Shown here: piece by piece, positions 1 to 12,174 of the stretch
How the letters are laid out: every line of letters begins with the position of its first letter
How positions within the stretch are numbered: position 1 is the first letter of the stretch
NCBI RefSeq assembly: GCF_000004195.4
Contig: NC_030683.2
Location: 73,937,764 to 74,001,763 of the forward strand
Length of the DNA: 64,000 nt
Direction: 5' to 3'
DNA from: Xenopus tropicalis
Taxonomy: Eukaryota > Chordata > Amphibia > Anura > Pipidae
Notes under the pieces: model-generated
What the model was told of the DNA's origin: nothing
Databases searched by the model: none
The model's input: the letters and a program-made list of their open reading frames with translations, nothing else
Position numbers and translations under genes: made by a program

Positions 1-1739
1 CCGCCTTCCATTTCAGTTACAACTGCAAGTCACCTCATTAAACACAACAGCCTGCTTTTTCTGCAGGCTGCAAAACATATCACTCCCCTCTTCCACTGTC
101 AGTGAGGTAAAAGCTGACGTTGAGAAACAAACAAAACAGAAAGAGGCCCATTCAGAGAGCTGTTGGAGGAGAAAGAAATGCATTGTACCCAGTTTAAGAT
201 AAGCTCATGGCTTTCCTTCATAGGACTTTCTACTTCTGAAGAGTGGGAAACAGTGCAACAGAACTATGCAGTCTCCTAGGAGTCGGGTCATGGGTAAAGC
301 TTTGAGTTATTCAAGAGTTAATGTGTTGTGTTATGTAGCAATAAACCCTACTTAATCCCTTTTATTTCCAGTTTTGAAGATATGCTTTAATGCAAAATTG
401 TTTAAAAAATGGTAATGAAAAAAGCACATTTATGCAAACATTAATAAATGTAAGGGCATACTTACAAATTTGAGCACAACTAAAAATATGAAAACTGGGT
501 GCAAAATTGTGCACATTTAAACTTTATATACAAATGGTTTTATAGTTTTTATTTAAAACTTCACAAGCAAATATAATTAACAACATTTAGGCTGACATAT
601 GGGTCAACAATACAAATCTTAAGGACAGCTGAAATCCACCTGCTGTTTAGACCTTGCAATTGTGCAAAGACAAATCCAGTCCGATGAAGAGTTTATAGTA
701 ATAATGCCCCAGGCAGTCTCCAATGCTCACTTTTGCACCCCCTAATTCTCTTGCATTTGCTCCCAGTTTGGTAAATGACTTCTTATGTCTTTGCAGTGGA
801 TGTCTTGAAGTACCTAGGTCTTTTACTTTGTGAGAACACACTAGCTCACCTGCTTTGACGAAATGTACAGGTTCACAGTGCTGGGAACATGGAGGCAGAG
901 GACCCCTGAACCACTGTGGAGTGTGAGGACACCTTTGTGGTGATGTGAGTGTGTTTTTGTACTTTCTCGTATTCTCAAATTGCATATTTTTGCACAATGT
1001 AGCTTAGCACTGTCTTACTTACAAGCAGTGGGACAATTATATCTCATACAGTGTGTTGGAGCACCAGATTTAGTTAAAATAATGATGTCATGTAGTGAAG
1101 TCTATGAAACCTTTGAGCACACTGGGGGCCATAAAAATGCTTTGAATAGCCACATCCAGCCCCCAGGCCTCCAGTTGTAAGGCCCTGATGTAGCTGATTT
1201 GGACATGGTATTTCCAGTCACTGCTATTGCACGGGTTTTCCTGGCAGGAAACACAACACCCATGTGCCATTGCTCTCAAACCTGAGGAACAACATTCCGA
1301 GTTAAGACAGCGGAATGCTCTGCTGGGTGATGTTCCGGTGGCTGGTTAGACTTTATGAGCAGCTTGGATGACTTTTTGACAAGCAAAATATCCAGGCTGC
1401 AAATATTTCCAAGGTTCCTGTGCAGGCAAAAAGGCATTGTCATTTAGCAATAGTTGATTTTTGTTTCCTGTCCAGGAAAACGGCTTCTCAAGCCTGTTGA
1501 ATAACACTCTTTTATTGTTTTTCTGTTAATTAAAGGTGCAATATCTTCTAAATGTTTTAGGGTATATGTATAAAAGTCCTTAAAGGGGAACTGAAATACT
1601 TTGAACATACCCAATTTAAATGGGAACTGTTATAAAAAAAAATCTGCAGTAACTGAAGCGTGTGCTTTCTGGCAAATAGCTGCTTTTTATTATTTCCTTA
1701 AGATATGTAAGACATAAATGTTTTATTAATATGCTTCCT
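1..1739. other. AT-rich stretch without a recognised gene
   Basis: No ORF here has recognisable protein motifs, and I see no RNA gene. A single TTAAAGG-type terminus (TTAAAGGGGAACTG, about 1582) resembles the end of a T2/Kolobok-type MITE, but I found no matching opposite end, so it is probably a decayed or truncated copy. Confidence 0.5.
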
Positions 1740-2490
1740 CAAGCTTATCCCCTTATCCTTTCCCGCTAAGATTACTGCAATCTTCTACTAACCTGGCTCC
1801 CAGACTCCCACCTCTCTCCCCTGCAATCAATCTTAAACTCTGCTGCCAGGATCCTCCTGCTCTCTCCTAAGAGGGAACCTGTTCAGCCTCACTTAAACTC
1901 TCTTTCATGGCTTCCTGTTAAGCAAAGGATAGCAAACAAAATCCTTCTGCTAACATTCAAAGCCCTTCACTCCTCTGCTCCTCACTACATTTCTTCACTG
2001 GTCTCCCTGCATGTTCCTGGTCGTCTCCTCTGCTCCTCTCAGAGCCTCCCTCTTTTTACACCATCCACACCCACTGCTCTCTCTCATCTTAAAACTTTCT
2101 ATCTCGCTGCTTCTTGCCTTTGGAACCCTATCCCTGAATCCCTCCGTAGGGAACACTCACCCACTCTCTCTAAGAAAAAATTCAGCTGTTACCTTCTGGA
2201 GCACTAAAACATTATTTTGCCTATTCCTGCGCTTAAAGGAAAATGCCCATACCTGGTGCACTCTTACCTTCCAATTTGTGCCTGTATGTTACCCAACCAC
2301 TTAGTCTGTAAGCTCTACGGGGCAGGGACCTCCTTCCTATTGTGTCATACCACATGGCACTTACTCCCTGTGCATTTTGACCTATTTATTGCATTTATTA
2401 TGACACTTGTCCTACCTGTTTGTAGATTGTAAGATTGTACAGCGCTGCGTACCCTTGTGGCGCTTTATAAATAAAGTTATACATACATAC
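1740..2490 (+). mobile_element. L2-like LINE 3' end (decayed)
   Basis: Conceptual translation with several frame changes gives the usual tail of an L2/CR1-type ORF2 (an LTWLPDS..LNSAARILL-like stretch), followed by a 3' UTR. The 3' end carries the L2/MIR3-type core (TCTGTAAGCTCTACGGGGCA, about 2305), then a conserved GTACAGCGCTGCG / GGCGCTTTATAAATAAAG end and a short ATAC microsatellite tail at about 2482-2503. Stops and frameshifts throughout show it is dead. The assignment to the L2 clade rests on the 3' UTR core and the ORF2 tail; a SINE that shares an L2 tail is possible for the distal 200 bp. Confidence 0.7.
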
Positions 2491-2641
2491 ATACAAAATC
2501 TGTCTCACATTTAAACTGGAACTTAAATTGAGAAATAGTTAAATTACTAAGAAGAAATAGTGACATGCTACTGTATGTCTAACATTGATTTATTTTTATG
2601 GAAAATTTGATAACTTAATATTATATTTTCAAGTATAAATC

Positions 2642-2660
2642 TTAAAGGGATTCTGTCATG
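2642..2660 (+). repeat. single T2-type MITE terminus
   Basis: TTAAAGGGATTCTGTCATG matches the terminus of the MITE at 49083-49671 (TTAAAGGAATACTGTCGTG). I did not find its partner end, so this is a truncated copy. Confidence 0.45.
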
Positions 2661-2763
2661 ATTTTTTGGTATACTTTTTATTTCTAAATTGGAATTGTGC
2701 ATGGGCAGTTAAGTTAAACATTTGTTTGCAAGAGAAGTGTTTCTTTAGATTCACGATCTATTA

Positions 2764-3024
2764 CAGTGATGCCCAACCAGTGGCTCATGAGCAACATGTT
2801 GCTCACCAACCCCATGGCTGTTGCTCTCAGTGCCCCAAATCAGGTAGTTATTTTTTAAAATCTGACTTAGTGCAAAGTTTTGGTTGGATAAAAACAAGAT
2901 TTACTACCAAATAAAGCCCCCTGTAAGCTGATAGTGTGCATAGAGGCTACCTAATGGCCAATCATAGCCCTTATGTCTTTAAATTTGACTGTGGCTCATG
3001 AGTAAGAAAGGTTGGGGATCCCTG
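2764..3024. mobile_element. hAT-like MITE
   Basis: A 261-bp element with terminal inverted repeats CAGTGATGCCCAACC and GGTTGGGGATCCCTG, typical of hAT (CAG...CTG) termini. It has no coding capacity. The flanking octamers (ATCTATTA and ATTAATAC) do not match well, so the 8-bp target duplication expected for hAT has either decayed or my end is off by a few bases. Confidence 0.65.
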
Positions 3025-3099
3025 ATTAATACTACAACTTGACCAAGAAGGTTACTGGGAGCTTGTGGTTCCCAAACTTTTTGGCATAACAATTATGAT

Positions 3100-3482
3100 A
3101 TAATTGGTATAACTGAGACCTGGTGGGATGAAACATGCAACTGGGCTGTGAATTTAAATGGTTACACCCTTTTTAGGAGGGACGGATGCATTAAAAAGGG
3201 GTTTGTGTTTGTGTAAAGCCAGTTTTAAAGCCATATGCTAAAGAAATCACCTGAGACAGCAATGTTGTGGGTGTGGAATCCATTTGGGTTGAAATTTCAA
3301 CAGGGCTTACAAAGAAAATAATTATTGGTGTATGCTATAAACCACCCCCTTTAAGTAAGGAAGATGAGGCCCAGCTGCTATTGCAAATGGAGGAGTCTTT
3401 GAAAGACTTACTCAGCCTGCATTCTCTTTCATTACTGATTACAATTTTAATTCAGGGGTTTGCATTTCTGATTTTGCATCAT
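3100..3482 (+). pseudogene. CR1/L2-type LINE endonuclease fragment
   Basis: The + strand translates, with at least two frame changes, to parts of an apurinic-type endonuclease of the CR1/L2 group. An ITETWWDE-like motif (about 3110-3135) is followed by GYTLFRRDG, and then by an ORF with VESIWVEIS and IIIGVCYKPP motifs (about 3267-3350). These are the usual conserved blocks of the N-terminal part of ORF2. Only about 120 codons remain and no reverse transcriptase follows, so it is an internal fragment. Confidence 0.6.
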
Positions 3483-5374
3483 ATACATGCATAATATACA
3501 TGACTTCAAAATAGCAGTAGGAGAATTATTTGTTTAAGCTGTGTTCTATACAAAAGTCAGTAATACAAAGGTTACACTTTGTAAATACACATGCTATTAA
3601 GGACTAGTAGTGCTAAAAATGAACCTATCAAGAGAGATGCTGCCACCTGCAGGTCACATGAAAACCCAGCATCACATGGATGAAAACTAGGCAAACTAAA
3701 TGACTGCATAAATCCTATAAATCCTTCATTATTTTTGTAAAAAATAAAGAAAGCAAAAAAAAAAATTCTCTGCAGTATTGACCTGACAGTAGTTCCAGGG
3801 TTCCCCATCACACCCTATGTCAAAGACAAGTCATTTGGATGCATTGCAGGGCTAATGAGCGCAAATGCACAATCCCATACAGACCAAGCAGAAATGTATT
3901 GTATGGGGTTAAATACAGTATAAAGCATAATGTAGTGTATGCATTTCCTTACACTGGGTTAATTTTCACTAGTGCAGTTTCTTTTAATGAATAAGATAAA
4001 AGCTAATTGCACACCAGGTATTTTCTTCGCTTATGTTGGCAGATTTCAGCCTGAAAATACATACACAATTTTTGGGGGGACAAAAAGAAAACACCTGGAG
4101 TTCAGGTAATTTTACTGTGTTTTAATTACTCTACCTATAGTAGTAGTTTCAGCTGAGCTTAGAGCTGATTGGTTGCTGTTGGAAGGTAGAACGTCAGGTT
4201 CCCCAGTAGTCTGCACTACTACTTTACCTTTTAGAGGAGGGGGCTGGGCTTATAGCCCCCTGCATGGAGCAAAAAAGACATTCTGGACATCCTAATTGTT
4301 AGTCACTGGACATCACAAGTATGTTTAAAAGCCATCACTCAAATCCACCAGTTGCCTCTGATTAAGAATATATCATCGGGGGTTAATATCACTGGTTACC
4401 ACAGCAACAATAAACTAAGATCAGAGAGTTTGAATATTCATTTCAAGTAAATAGCTTTGGAGTTTGGTTAGACAATAGGGGACATATCCCAAAGATCATC
4501 TTGATTGTTTGGAAAATGAAGTAGTCCTCAAATGTTTTCAGAGAAATTCTTGCCTTCTCTCAACCTATATCCCCACTGACATCCCTATGCTTATGTCCCC
4601 CAGGGGCTGTCAAACCTTGTGTTTAATCCCTAAAGAATGAAGTGGGAGACACAATGGTTCTGGCAGCTTGCTGGCAGCCTTGCACCAAGTCCATAAACAA
4701 AATATAAAAGGGTCCTTGTCTCAGGTCATTGCATTCAAAGGCAGAGGCTGGGCACATGGATTTCTTTTATCATGCAGATGTACTGCACTTTGGCCCCCTC
4801 TAACACACACATTAATATTGTTGCAATGGTCCATGGGGAGCTTCCATTTGCATAATAGTGTGAAATGGCTAATCATATCCAGGTTCTTTACAGAGCAGTA
4901 CCAGCAGTGACAAGGGTCATTAGAAGATCTGCAGTTTGGGACATGAGAAGGACAAACATTTATACTTTCTTAACTCCTTGTATTAATTCCTTCTTGCATA
5001 GAAAGCGCTTTGAAGAAAACCATTGTATTACTGGTTGGCTAACAGGGATTTTAAACCCCTGAAATACTTTATATTTGTACTTATACAAAACCACAACAAA
5101 GAACTACATGGTTATGTGCTACAAATTCAAGCTGGAGGTAGAATATTGTTAGCATTCAGTGCTAACATGTTAGGAGCTAAATTAATTTGGAAACACTGGA
5201 AGAATGCATGCAATGAACAAAAATTCTACCATATTCAGTGCTTTAACTGGGTTATAAAAGTGGAAGGATCCTATGTGCACTGAGCATAAAACAGCATGCA
5301 AAATGCAAAATCGCCCCCAGTGATTGTAATCACTTACCTGATACCTGGGTTACATGCAGGTGAGTGATCATCTT
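3483..5374. other. no recognised gene; fragment of a MITE family near the end
   Basis: I see no coding or RNA gene. Around 5307-5345 there is a short piece (CCCCCAGTGATTGTAATC) that matches the interior of the TTAA-flanked MITE family found complete at 38231-38602 and 56339-56747. Confidence 0.4.
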
Positions 5375-5582
5375 TAGTGATAAGCAAATTTTTTTGGCAG
5401 GCATGGATTTACATTCCGCATTTCGTCATCACCGATTTTTTTCATAAAACGGGAGCTAAATTTCGCCACGGAATTTGCAGCTGTGTAAAAAAAAAAAAAG
5501 CCAGGCCAAATGGGCACAGGTGTGTCAAACTGGGCACGGTGAGTCAAACTGGGCACAGATGTGGCAAAATGGACGCATTGTG

Positions 5583-5993
5583 TCAAATAGGTTCAGCCTC
5601 GTCACTCACGTCACAAGGCTGGCACGTAATTTCAATATACGTACAAGAATCATCAGATGTTTCATTCTCTTTCTTCGGGCCTGACAGCCTGTCTTTTACA
5701 TATTCTACCTTTCCTTTCCTGTTTTTGGCCCTTCTCTCATGTAGGCCTTCAGTAAAGGCCTTATTTATAGTAGAGTCAAATTCTGTTTTCCATCTCTCCA
5801 TATTGCAAATGGGAGCCTCATTTCTATATTCTTCATGTATGCAGTCAAATAAGGGTCTATACCAGCCAATTAAACTTTTTTGTATTTTTTTCTCTATTTC
5901 TGCCATGATATGGTGCTTCTTATTTTTCCTCTCTTTTCTCACCACGTTTTTGTTATTTAGGCAAATAGTGGAGAATTTTTCTTTTAGTTCCAC
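5583..5993 (-). pseudogene. unrecognised Lys/Glu-rich ORF (136 aa)
   Basis: A minus-strand ORF of 136 codons that is strongly charged (many K, E and R), with a WYRPLFDCIHEEYRN stretch around residue 45 and an acidic C-terminus. I do not recognise a family. It lies inside the TIR-bounded composite, so it may be the remains of a transposon-encoded protein. The longer, very hydrophobic + strand ORF over the same bases is best explained as its antisense shadow. Confidence 0.25.
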
Positions 5994-6699
5994 TTTGGTG
6001 GTCTGTTTCTTATTTCTTATTTTTTACCTTGCCACCTTTTTGGACGTTTTCTCTTTTAAGCAAGAAGTAGATGCCTCATTTCTTTTCCTCTATTATACAG
6101 TTGGTTCAGGTCTTGTTTTTCTTTCTCTCATCGTAGCAGGGCTTTGGCCCTTCTTCTGGTTTATTTTTTTGTTTTTCTGTTCTACCATATATGTTCTGAG
6201 CAGTTAAACACTTGTATACAATTTTAGGCTTGATATTCCAACATTGTTTCCACAATTTCATGTTCCTCTCTGCCCTGGAACAGCAGAAAATGCTTTTACT
6301 CTAATACAGAAAGCCAGTTTATGTTCATCCCATATTTTTATCTTATGGCTGTATCTTGATCTGATGAGTGCTTGTCATCCTTTTGTTGCATTTAGGCACT
6401 ATTTACTGTATGGTGCAATGCAAATCAGATACATTCTACATAATCGGCTCCAATGTAGCTTTAACCTTTGTACATGACCAGTTTGGAACAACAGTAAATT
6501 CTCACCCTGTTTGGTCACCTGATCTACCATATGTGGAGGCTCATAGATCATCTCTTTATATTGTGGACTGGCACACATAACACAAATTAAATTGATCAAC
6601 AATCAAATTAAAGGTCAACACAATTAACTTCTTGGCCACAACCATTATGTTTACTGCATCAGAAACTCCAGTCTTTATTTTCTCAACTTGACACTAGTT

Positions 6700-6960
6700 G
6701 AGCCAACAGGAGCCAACTGATTGCACAATTAGATGAGCTCATTTTCCGATTTCTCCAGAGAGGCTATCCTCTCCATGAACTACTGATTAGTAAAGAATGC
6801 ACACTGTTCTTGACCCAAGATAAGATCTTATGTGTCCTTACCATGTATTCACCACATTTGCAGGACATAACTGGTTTCAGCCACAGGTTTTCAAAACAAA
6901 ACAAGACCTTACTACCCATATTCAGAAGTGCTGACCCTGTCCTTTGTTATCAAAAAAACT
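6700..6960 (+). pseudogene. possible Penelope-like RT-region fragment
   Basis: In one + frame the stretch reads LDELIFRFLQRGYPLHELL, followed by a TMYSPHLQDI-like block and then a P..CYQKN block. The order RF..RGYP, then a YSP block, then an arginine/lysine-rich block resembles the region between the reverse transcriptase and GIY-YIG domains of Penelope-like elements. The match is short and has no catalytic motif, so the call is tentative. Confidence 0.3.
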
Positions 6961-7239
6961 GGCACACACACTCGGTTAAATATTCTGAAACTGTTACCAT
7001 TGTACTGACTGTACAACCTGCCACCCACATTCTGGAAAACCTATTCAGATTAAACATAGACTGTCATGTTTATCCAACTTTGAGGTCTACATCATCAAGT
7101 CTCCATCAAGTTCTCCAAAAGTTCTCAAATAGTCGTATAAGGTTTTATACGCTTTATACAAGAAGTCTTGGAGCAGAAGGAGCTTAGAGCCATCAAATTC
7201 CAGTTTGTCCATTTCTCTAAAGGCAGACACAAGTTTGAC

Positions 7240-7626
7240 TTATTGACAAAATGAGTGACCTTCAATTTTACTGCCCACGGACTCTTCATTTGAGATGTAC
7301 CAATTCTGTGCACCCTTTCTACTTCTGATTGTGGTGTGCTGTTTGTGGGTTAGATCAGTTGAAGTTAAGTTAATGTGACAAATTCCCATAGGTCTCTCCC
7401 TTTCACTTTTACTGTAAGTTGCAGATTTATCGTCCTGTTGCTCTAAGTCTTCAATGTGATCTACTAGAATTCTAATAGATTTTTCTAACCATTTTGCTTG
7501 TTTCCTTTTAAGATTTGCAGTTTGCTGTGTGATGTTTAATCTCACCCAGACATTCATTTTTTTTGTATTATTTCGGTGACCAAGTCTAGTTCTAGAATTA
7601 TGTTTTATATTAAATTTGTTGATCAA
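7240..7626 (-). pseudogene. unrecognised basic ORF (128 aa)
   Basis: A minus-strand ORF of 128 codons, rich in N, K, R and Q, with no domain I can name. It lies within the TIR-bounded composite and points the same way as the charged ORF at 5583-5993, so both could derive from one decayed transposon gene. Random AT-rich sequence is an equally good explanation. Confidence 0.2.
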
Positions 7627-8145
7627 ATGAGAGGGTTAATTGCGCAAGGGTATTTTGAAACGTGTGAAGTTCTATGGCAAATGCAGATCCAATCTTGGGT
7701 CTTAAGACCGAATTATTAAATAATTCTCAAAAGCACATGGGCAGGGAGAGGCTTAGTCTTTGAGTTGAATGGAAATACATAGCAACTTCTTCTAACATCA
7801 CCAAGTGTATTTCAGCTTCTTCAGGGTTGTTTTTGTTGGAATTTGCTTGTGCTGTCAGGATAGAATCTGATGTTGGTGGACAAGGTGCTCACATCTTTCT
7901 TGGAGTCCCTTTTAGCACATTGATTTTTGGTTTTGTCATCTGTTTTAATAAGGCTACTTGCACATATGTGTATATTTAAAAAGACAAGGACTTTACATTA
8001 GTAGATTGCTGTTATATGAAGCAATTTATGGAGTTTTCTGTGAATTTTTGCTGCAAATTCTCACGGAAGTTTCACAAAACAATTCGCCTATGGAGATGTG
8101 GAATTTTGTTGAGAATCCATTCCAGGTGAAAAAATTCTCTCATCA

Positions 8146-9545
8146 CTAGTAATTATATAATTGAGTGGATTACTGAGTTCATGTCCATGAGCTGGACCAG
8201 GAGTAATTAAAAAGTAAAGGTAAAATTAGATTAATTTAAATAAGGATCTCTATCACTGCATACAAATGATGCTTAATTTTGGTAATATAGTCTAAATAAC
8301 AGCTATTGCTTGCCCTTTTTTCTAATTTTAAAATTGCTTAATGCTACAATTGTGCTTATACATTGAACTGAAAATATGTCTAGCAGCCTACTATACAAGA
8401 TAGCTACTAACTTTGAAATAATGTCCAAAATATGCAATATAAGGCTTATTTTCTTCTTGTCAATTTTAGGATTAATCACCAAGCCACCTATACCTGGTTT
8501 CTTTATCACTCCAATTAATAGTAGAAGAGAAATCAGGTCAGACCCAGCCCCTATCAGTTTCCAAACAAGATAGCTGTCAGTTATCTGGCTTAGTTATCTC
8601 CCTAAATATGAAGCACCCATTAATCTACATTAACCTCAGAGATTCAAATAGCAAAATTACACGTATTTTCTTAGCAAAGTAATATTCCCCTTGAACCTAG
8701 AGCTAGCGCAACAAGATGTATATAAATATTCTGCTCATTCTGCCCTTAACATATTGGGGTGATAGCACATGGGATGTTTTTTCTGTGCTACTTTGGGCAA
8801 CAAAACAAAATTCTTATTTTCCTTCCAACTGGCAGGAATGTATATCACCAGTGTGAAGACATAAGCGACGTTAAGCAGTCTGAAGTTTCCTCTCTAGGCA
8901 ACATCAAACTACTTCAGAAACCGAAAGCGATGCTTACGTCTTCCCACTGGTCTTTACTGAATCCGTTTATGTTTCACTTACCTGTAGTGCAATGCACCAC
9001 TTGGAACCCAAAAGGCCAATCACACATGGTCCATTAATGGTCCCCACGATACGGTAATAAAAAAGACAAGGAATAGACACATGGGTGTGGGAAAATGTGC
9101 TTGAAACAAGATAATAGTAAAATTTGGAAATTCCAAGTTGCTATGTGCAATGTGCTATATGCAGACACACATACCAAATAAACTGCATTTTATTGCATTG
9201 TAGTGCAGCGGACTGGCATTATAAGGTTGGTGAAATGACACATTTGCTCAAAGAACAAAAAAGAAATAAAAGTTTACCTTGTTGGAATGTATAAACTGGC
9301 AATGGAGAATATCATCTGCACAGCAATAGCTCCACATATTATTCTTGAACTACTATATGCACCCCATAAATAAGAGAACAGTGATGCAACTATTATACCA
9401 ACATACTGTTGTGAGACAAATTGTTAGTAACTAACAAAGCATTCAAGAACAGGAAGTACCTCACTAGACAGCAATTTATAATAGTGATTTAATCAACAGT
9501 GGGTGACTCGGCAAGGACACGGGGCGGATTGTCAGCCTGTGGATA
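8146..9545. other. no recognised gene
   Basis: AT-rich sequence with only short, motif-free ORFs. I see no terminal repeats or RNA gene. Confidence 0.4.
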
Positions 9546-9659
9546 ATCTTCTAGTTGTGCCTGCACCCAGAAGCACTCACCTTTGTTGGTAGATATGGGC
9601 TACATGTGCCTCAACCTGGACGGATTCAGTGCTTCTCGGTGCAGACACAACTAGAAGAT
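9546..9659. repeat. inverted repeat, 32-bp arms
   Basis: The arms at 9546-9577 and 9628-9659 are complementary except for about three mismatches (ATCTTCTAGTTGTG...AGAAGCACT against its inverse), with a 50-base loop. It sits immediately upstream of the Penelope-like coding fragment and may be part of that element or a separate insertion at its 5' break. Confidence 0.6.
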
Positions 9660-9670
9660 TTTTTTAAGTA

Positions 9671-10070
9671 TTGGGGCGGATCCATCCCATGTGCCCTTGC
9701 CCTATAGGCAGATATTATGATTTATACCCTTATAAACTGGGTGTTATTAGGACTCTACATCATCGGGCTGAAACTGTGGCATCCAATGCAGAGGCTAAAG
9801 AGAAGGAATACGAACATCTAAAAGGAGCTCTGAAAACTTGTGGGTACCCCGACTGCACCTTTATCAAAACTAAATCAAAGACAAGCAAAAAGACCAGACC
9901 AACTAATAGAAGGGAGGAACACAGCATGTGAAGCAACATAGTCATCCTATATGTTGCTGAAACATCAGAAAAACTTTACAAAAACGCCTAGACTGTTCTG
10001 CTTATACAACGTGTTCCATATCACTTCTGCCTGATTTGTAACGCTTTAGGTTGTTTTTAAAATGTTTTGT
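9671..10070 (+). pseudogene. Penelope-like element fragment (downstream of RT core)
   Basis: The + strand gives KLGVIRTLHHRAETV, then EYEHLKGALKTCGYP (about 9738-9845), and, after a stop at 9929, SNIVILYVAETSEKL. These are the ordered blocks that follow the reverse transcriptase palm in Neptune-type Penelope-like elements, where the last block is normally NIVIPYV-like. The reading frame is broken by stops, and neither the RT active site nor the GIY-YIG domain is present here. The MITE at 10156-10456 lies just downstream, and a hammerhead-like motif follows at 10544-10576, which would fit the 3' end of the same old insertion. Confidence 0.6.
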
Positions 10071-10155
10071 ATCAAAAGTGTCAATTTGTAAGGAATAGTT
10101 TTTTATTTATGTGATTTTCAGTTTCTGGTTTTGATTTATATGCTGTTTTATTTAG

Positions 10156-10456
10156 TACAGGTATCGGACCTGTTATCTAGAATGCTCTGGAAATGGGGTT
10201 TTGGATCTAATTTGGATCTCCATATTTTAAATTTGCTAAAAATCATTTAAATATTGAATAAACTTTATAAGATTGTTTTGCCTCTTATAAGGATTAATTA
10301 TATCTTAGTTAGGATCAAGTACAAGGTTCTGTTTTATAATTACAGAGAAAAAGGAAATCAGTTTTAAAAATTATAATTATTTGCTTATAATGGAGTCTAT
10401 GGGAGATAGCCTTTCCATAATTCAGAACTTTCTGGATAAGGGATCCCATACCTGTA
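10156..10456. mobile_element. MITE with TACAGGTAT ends
   Basis: The 301-bp element has inverted ends TACAGGTATCGGA and (T)CCCATACCTGTA, and an imperfect fold-back interior (GACCTGTTATCTAGAATGCT near the left, CTGGATAAGGGATCC near the right). This family is recognisably common in Xenopus, but I do not assign it to a superfamily. It separates the Penelope-like fragment from the downstream hammerhead-like motif. Confidence 0.6.
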
Positions 10457-10543
10457 ACATTGGTAACATTGTAATGTGACGTCACTCCCACTTTTTTCCC
10501 GCCATGGCACGTATATTAGGCCATTTTGTGTTTGTATGTGTAC

Positions 10544-10576
10544 TTTGAAAAAGGCCCTTGTTTGGGCCGAAACGTC
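10544..10576 (+). ncRNA. degenerate hammerhead-like motif
   Basis: TTTGAAAAA is followed by a perfect 5-bp stem (GGCCC 10553-10557, GGGCC 10564-10568) and then GAAACGTC. The order (core, stem II, GAAAC) is that of a hammerhead, but the first core box deviates from CUGANGA, so catalysis is doubtful. An AATAAAGG follows within 20 bases, as in 3' ends of Penelope-associated repeats. Confidence 0.35.
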
Positions 10577-12174
10577 AGCCTCCTAATAAAGGAAATTATT
10601 TTTTCTTGAGTTGTGCGGACCTTCACTACACTCTGGATATCTTTAACTTCGGACTGCACCCAGGCCATCATAATGGATTTTTACGTGAGTGCCTGCCTTT
10701 TGTGACTTTATTGTTATTATATCAAATTAATCGGATTAGAACTGTGGGTATATGGGTCTTCGGGTTGAGGACCGCATCAGCAAACCAATGTGGCCCCGAT
10801 CTGATGATAACAATCAATCCCGCCTGATCGAGATCTGGCCAATATTAGGGGGTGCGGGTCTATAAATAGAGAGCACTTGCTGGGTCGGGTAGGGTTCGGG
10901 CTGACAGCAGGTTAGGGTCAGATGCAGGTCGAGTAAAACTCAACCCACATATCACTACTGTGTAAGGCAAAGACAAGACGATGCAGAGTCTTCCGTCCCG
11001 CCCTCCCTACACTATTCTGCAGCTAAGCTGACTTACACCTGGGGCCCAGCCCCAGAGTGAGGACAGCATTGCAGGCCCCCTTAAGTCCCAAAATGCTGCA
11101 GGCCCAGGACAACTGTTCCCCCATGTGCCCCCAATGGCAGCCCTGAATGCAATGTACTTCCCTTTGTTCAATTCATTTTTAATATCTTTATTTCTGTAAA
11201 ATAAATAAAGGTCACCTTGTGCTACTAAGTAATGGCTTCTATTATTTAAGAGTGTGTATTCTTAACAAGTAAATAAGACCTACAGTTATAGTTCAGAACA
11301 TAATCAGAAACAGGGTTGTTCTTGCTGCACTGGAAATGGATAAAAAAACTAAAACTTTTCTTACTATAATGTAAGAAGGAATAGTTATTATGTAATATAC
11401 AGTATATTCTTTTCCACCCCACATTGTACAGTCAGGGAAAGCTTTTAGGCACAACACACTTCATTTAAATGGAATCAAAGCTTAACTTAACTCACATTTA
11501 TCTGTTTATATATCACTCATACTGACACGATTGCATGATTAACCCCACTTCTAGGCTAATCTCTGGATCCACTGTAGGCTTATGATGTCAACATGGGTGG
11601 TAGACAGATTCAAGAACATGTTCTGAAGATTTAAAGAGTATAGATTTGACAACAAAGGCATGCAACAGATGAGAAATCCCCAAACAGGATTTTTGTACAT
11701 ATATTTTATTTACATTTTAAAGGTATCACGTGGGATAGATTGTGAACTGGTGTACTATGGGGCCATCTATTATTTCAATTTTTTCCTACTTTTTTTCTAA
11801 TTTAAATCTGTTTACTTTCACACCTAATGCAGGTCTAAGCCATGATTCAAAGAGACCTCTTCAATCCAAAACACATTTGTTTACTATCATGTTTCTAATG
11901 TACTTATTTTCCATTTCTGTTCAATACTCCATATTCTGGTTCAGTTTAAATGACTGATTAGTTTAAAATGAATTTATGTCTGCCTCCTTATCTAAATTCT
12001 GTGGAATTCAATTTCAAGCTTAAAGAAGAAAAGGTTGCTATTTAACAGAGGTAAGATATATGAGCATACTTATCAGTGTTGCAACTTAACTAACTTTAAG
12101 TTCCAGTAATGACTGTGATGTAATGTCTGAGTGTCACTCAAAGTATAAATTAAAATAAACCAAAAAGTCAATTT
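10577..12174. other. no recognised gene
   Basis: The first 100-200 bases probably belong to the same repeat as the hammerhead-like motif. The rest is AT-rich with a GC-richer patch around 10980-11150, but no ORF or terminal repeat that I can support. Confidence 0.4.

Larger units (their letters stand above)
5375..8145. mobile_element. unassigned TIR-bounded composite, about 2.8 kb
   Basis: The left end reads TA|GTGATAAGCAAATTTTTTTG and the right end, on the minus strand, TA|GTGATGAGAGAATTTTTTCA. The similarity continues about 30 bases inward (CAGGCATGGATT against CTGGAATGGATT). A TA dinucleotide flanks both ends. Between them lie lysine/glutamate-rich minus-strand ORFs and a short + strand stretch that resembles a Penelope-like protein, so the interior may be composite. 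I cannot name the superfamily. The ends could also be two separate MITE copies in opposite orientation. Confidence 0.4.

Noticed and set aside
5377..6207. 276-codon, very hydrophobic + strand ORF that looks like a membrane protein
   Set aside because: Its F, S and L richness is what antisense of A/K/E-rich minus-strand sequence gives, it begins inside a MITE-like end, and it shows no family motif.
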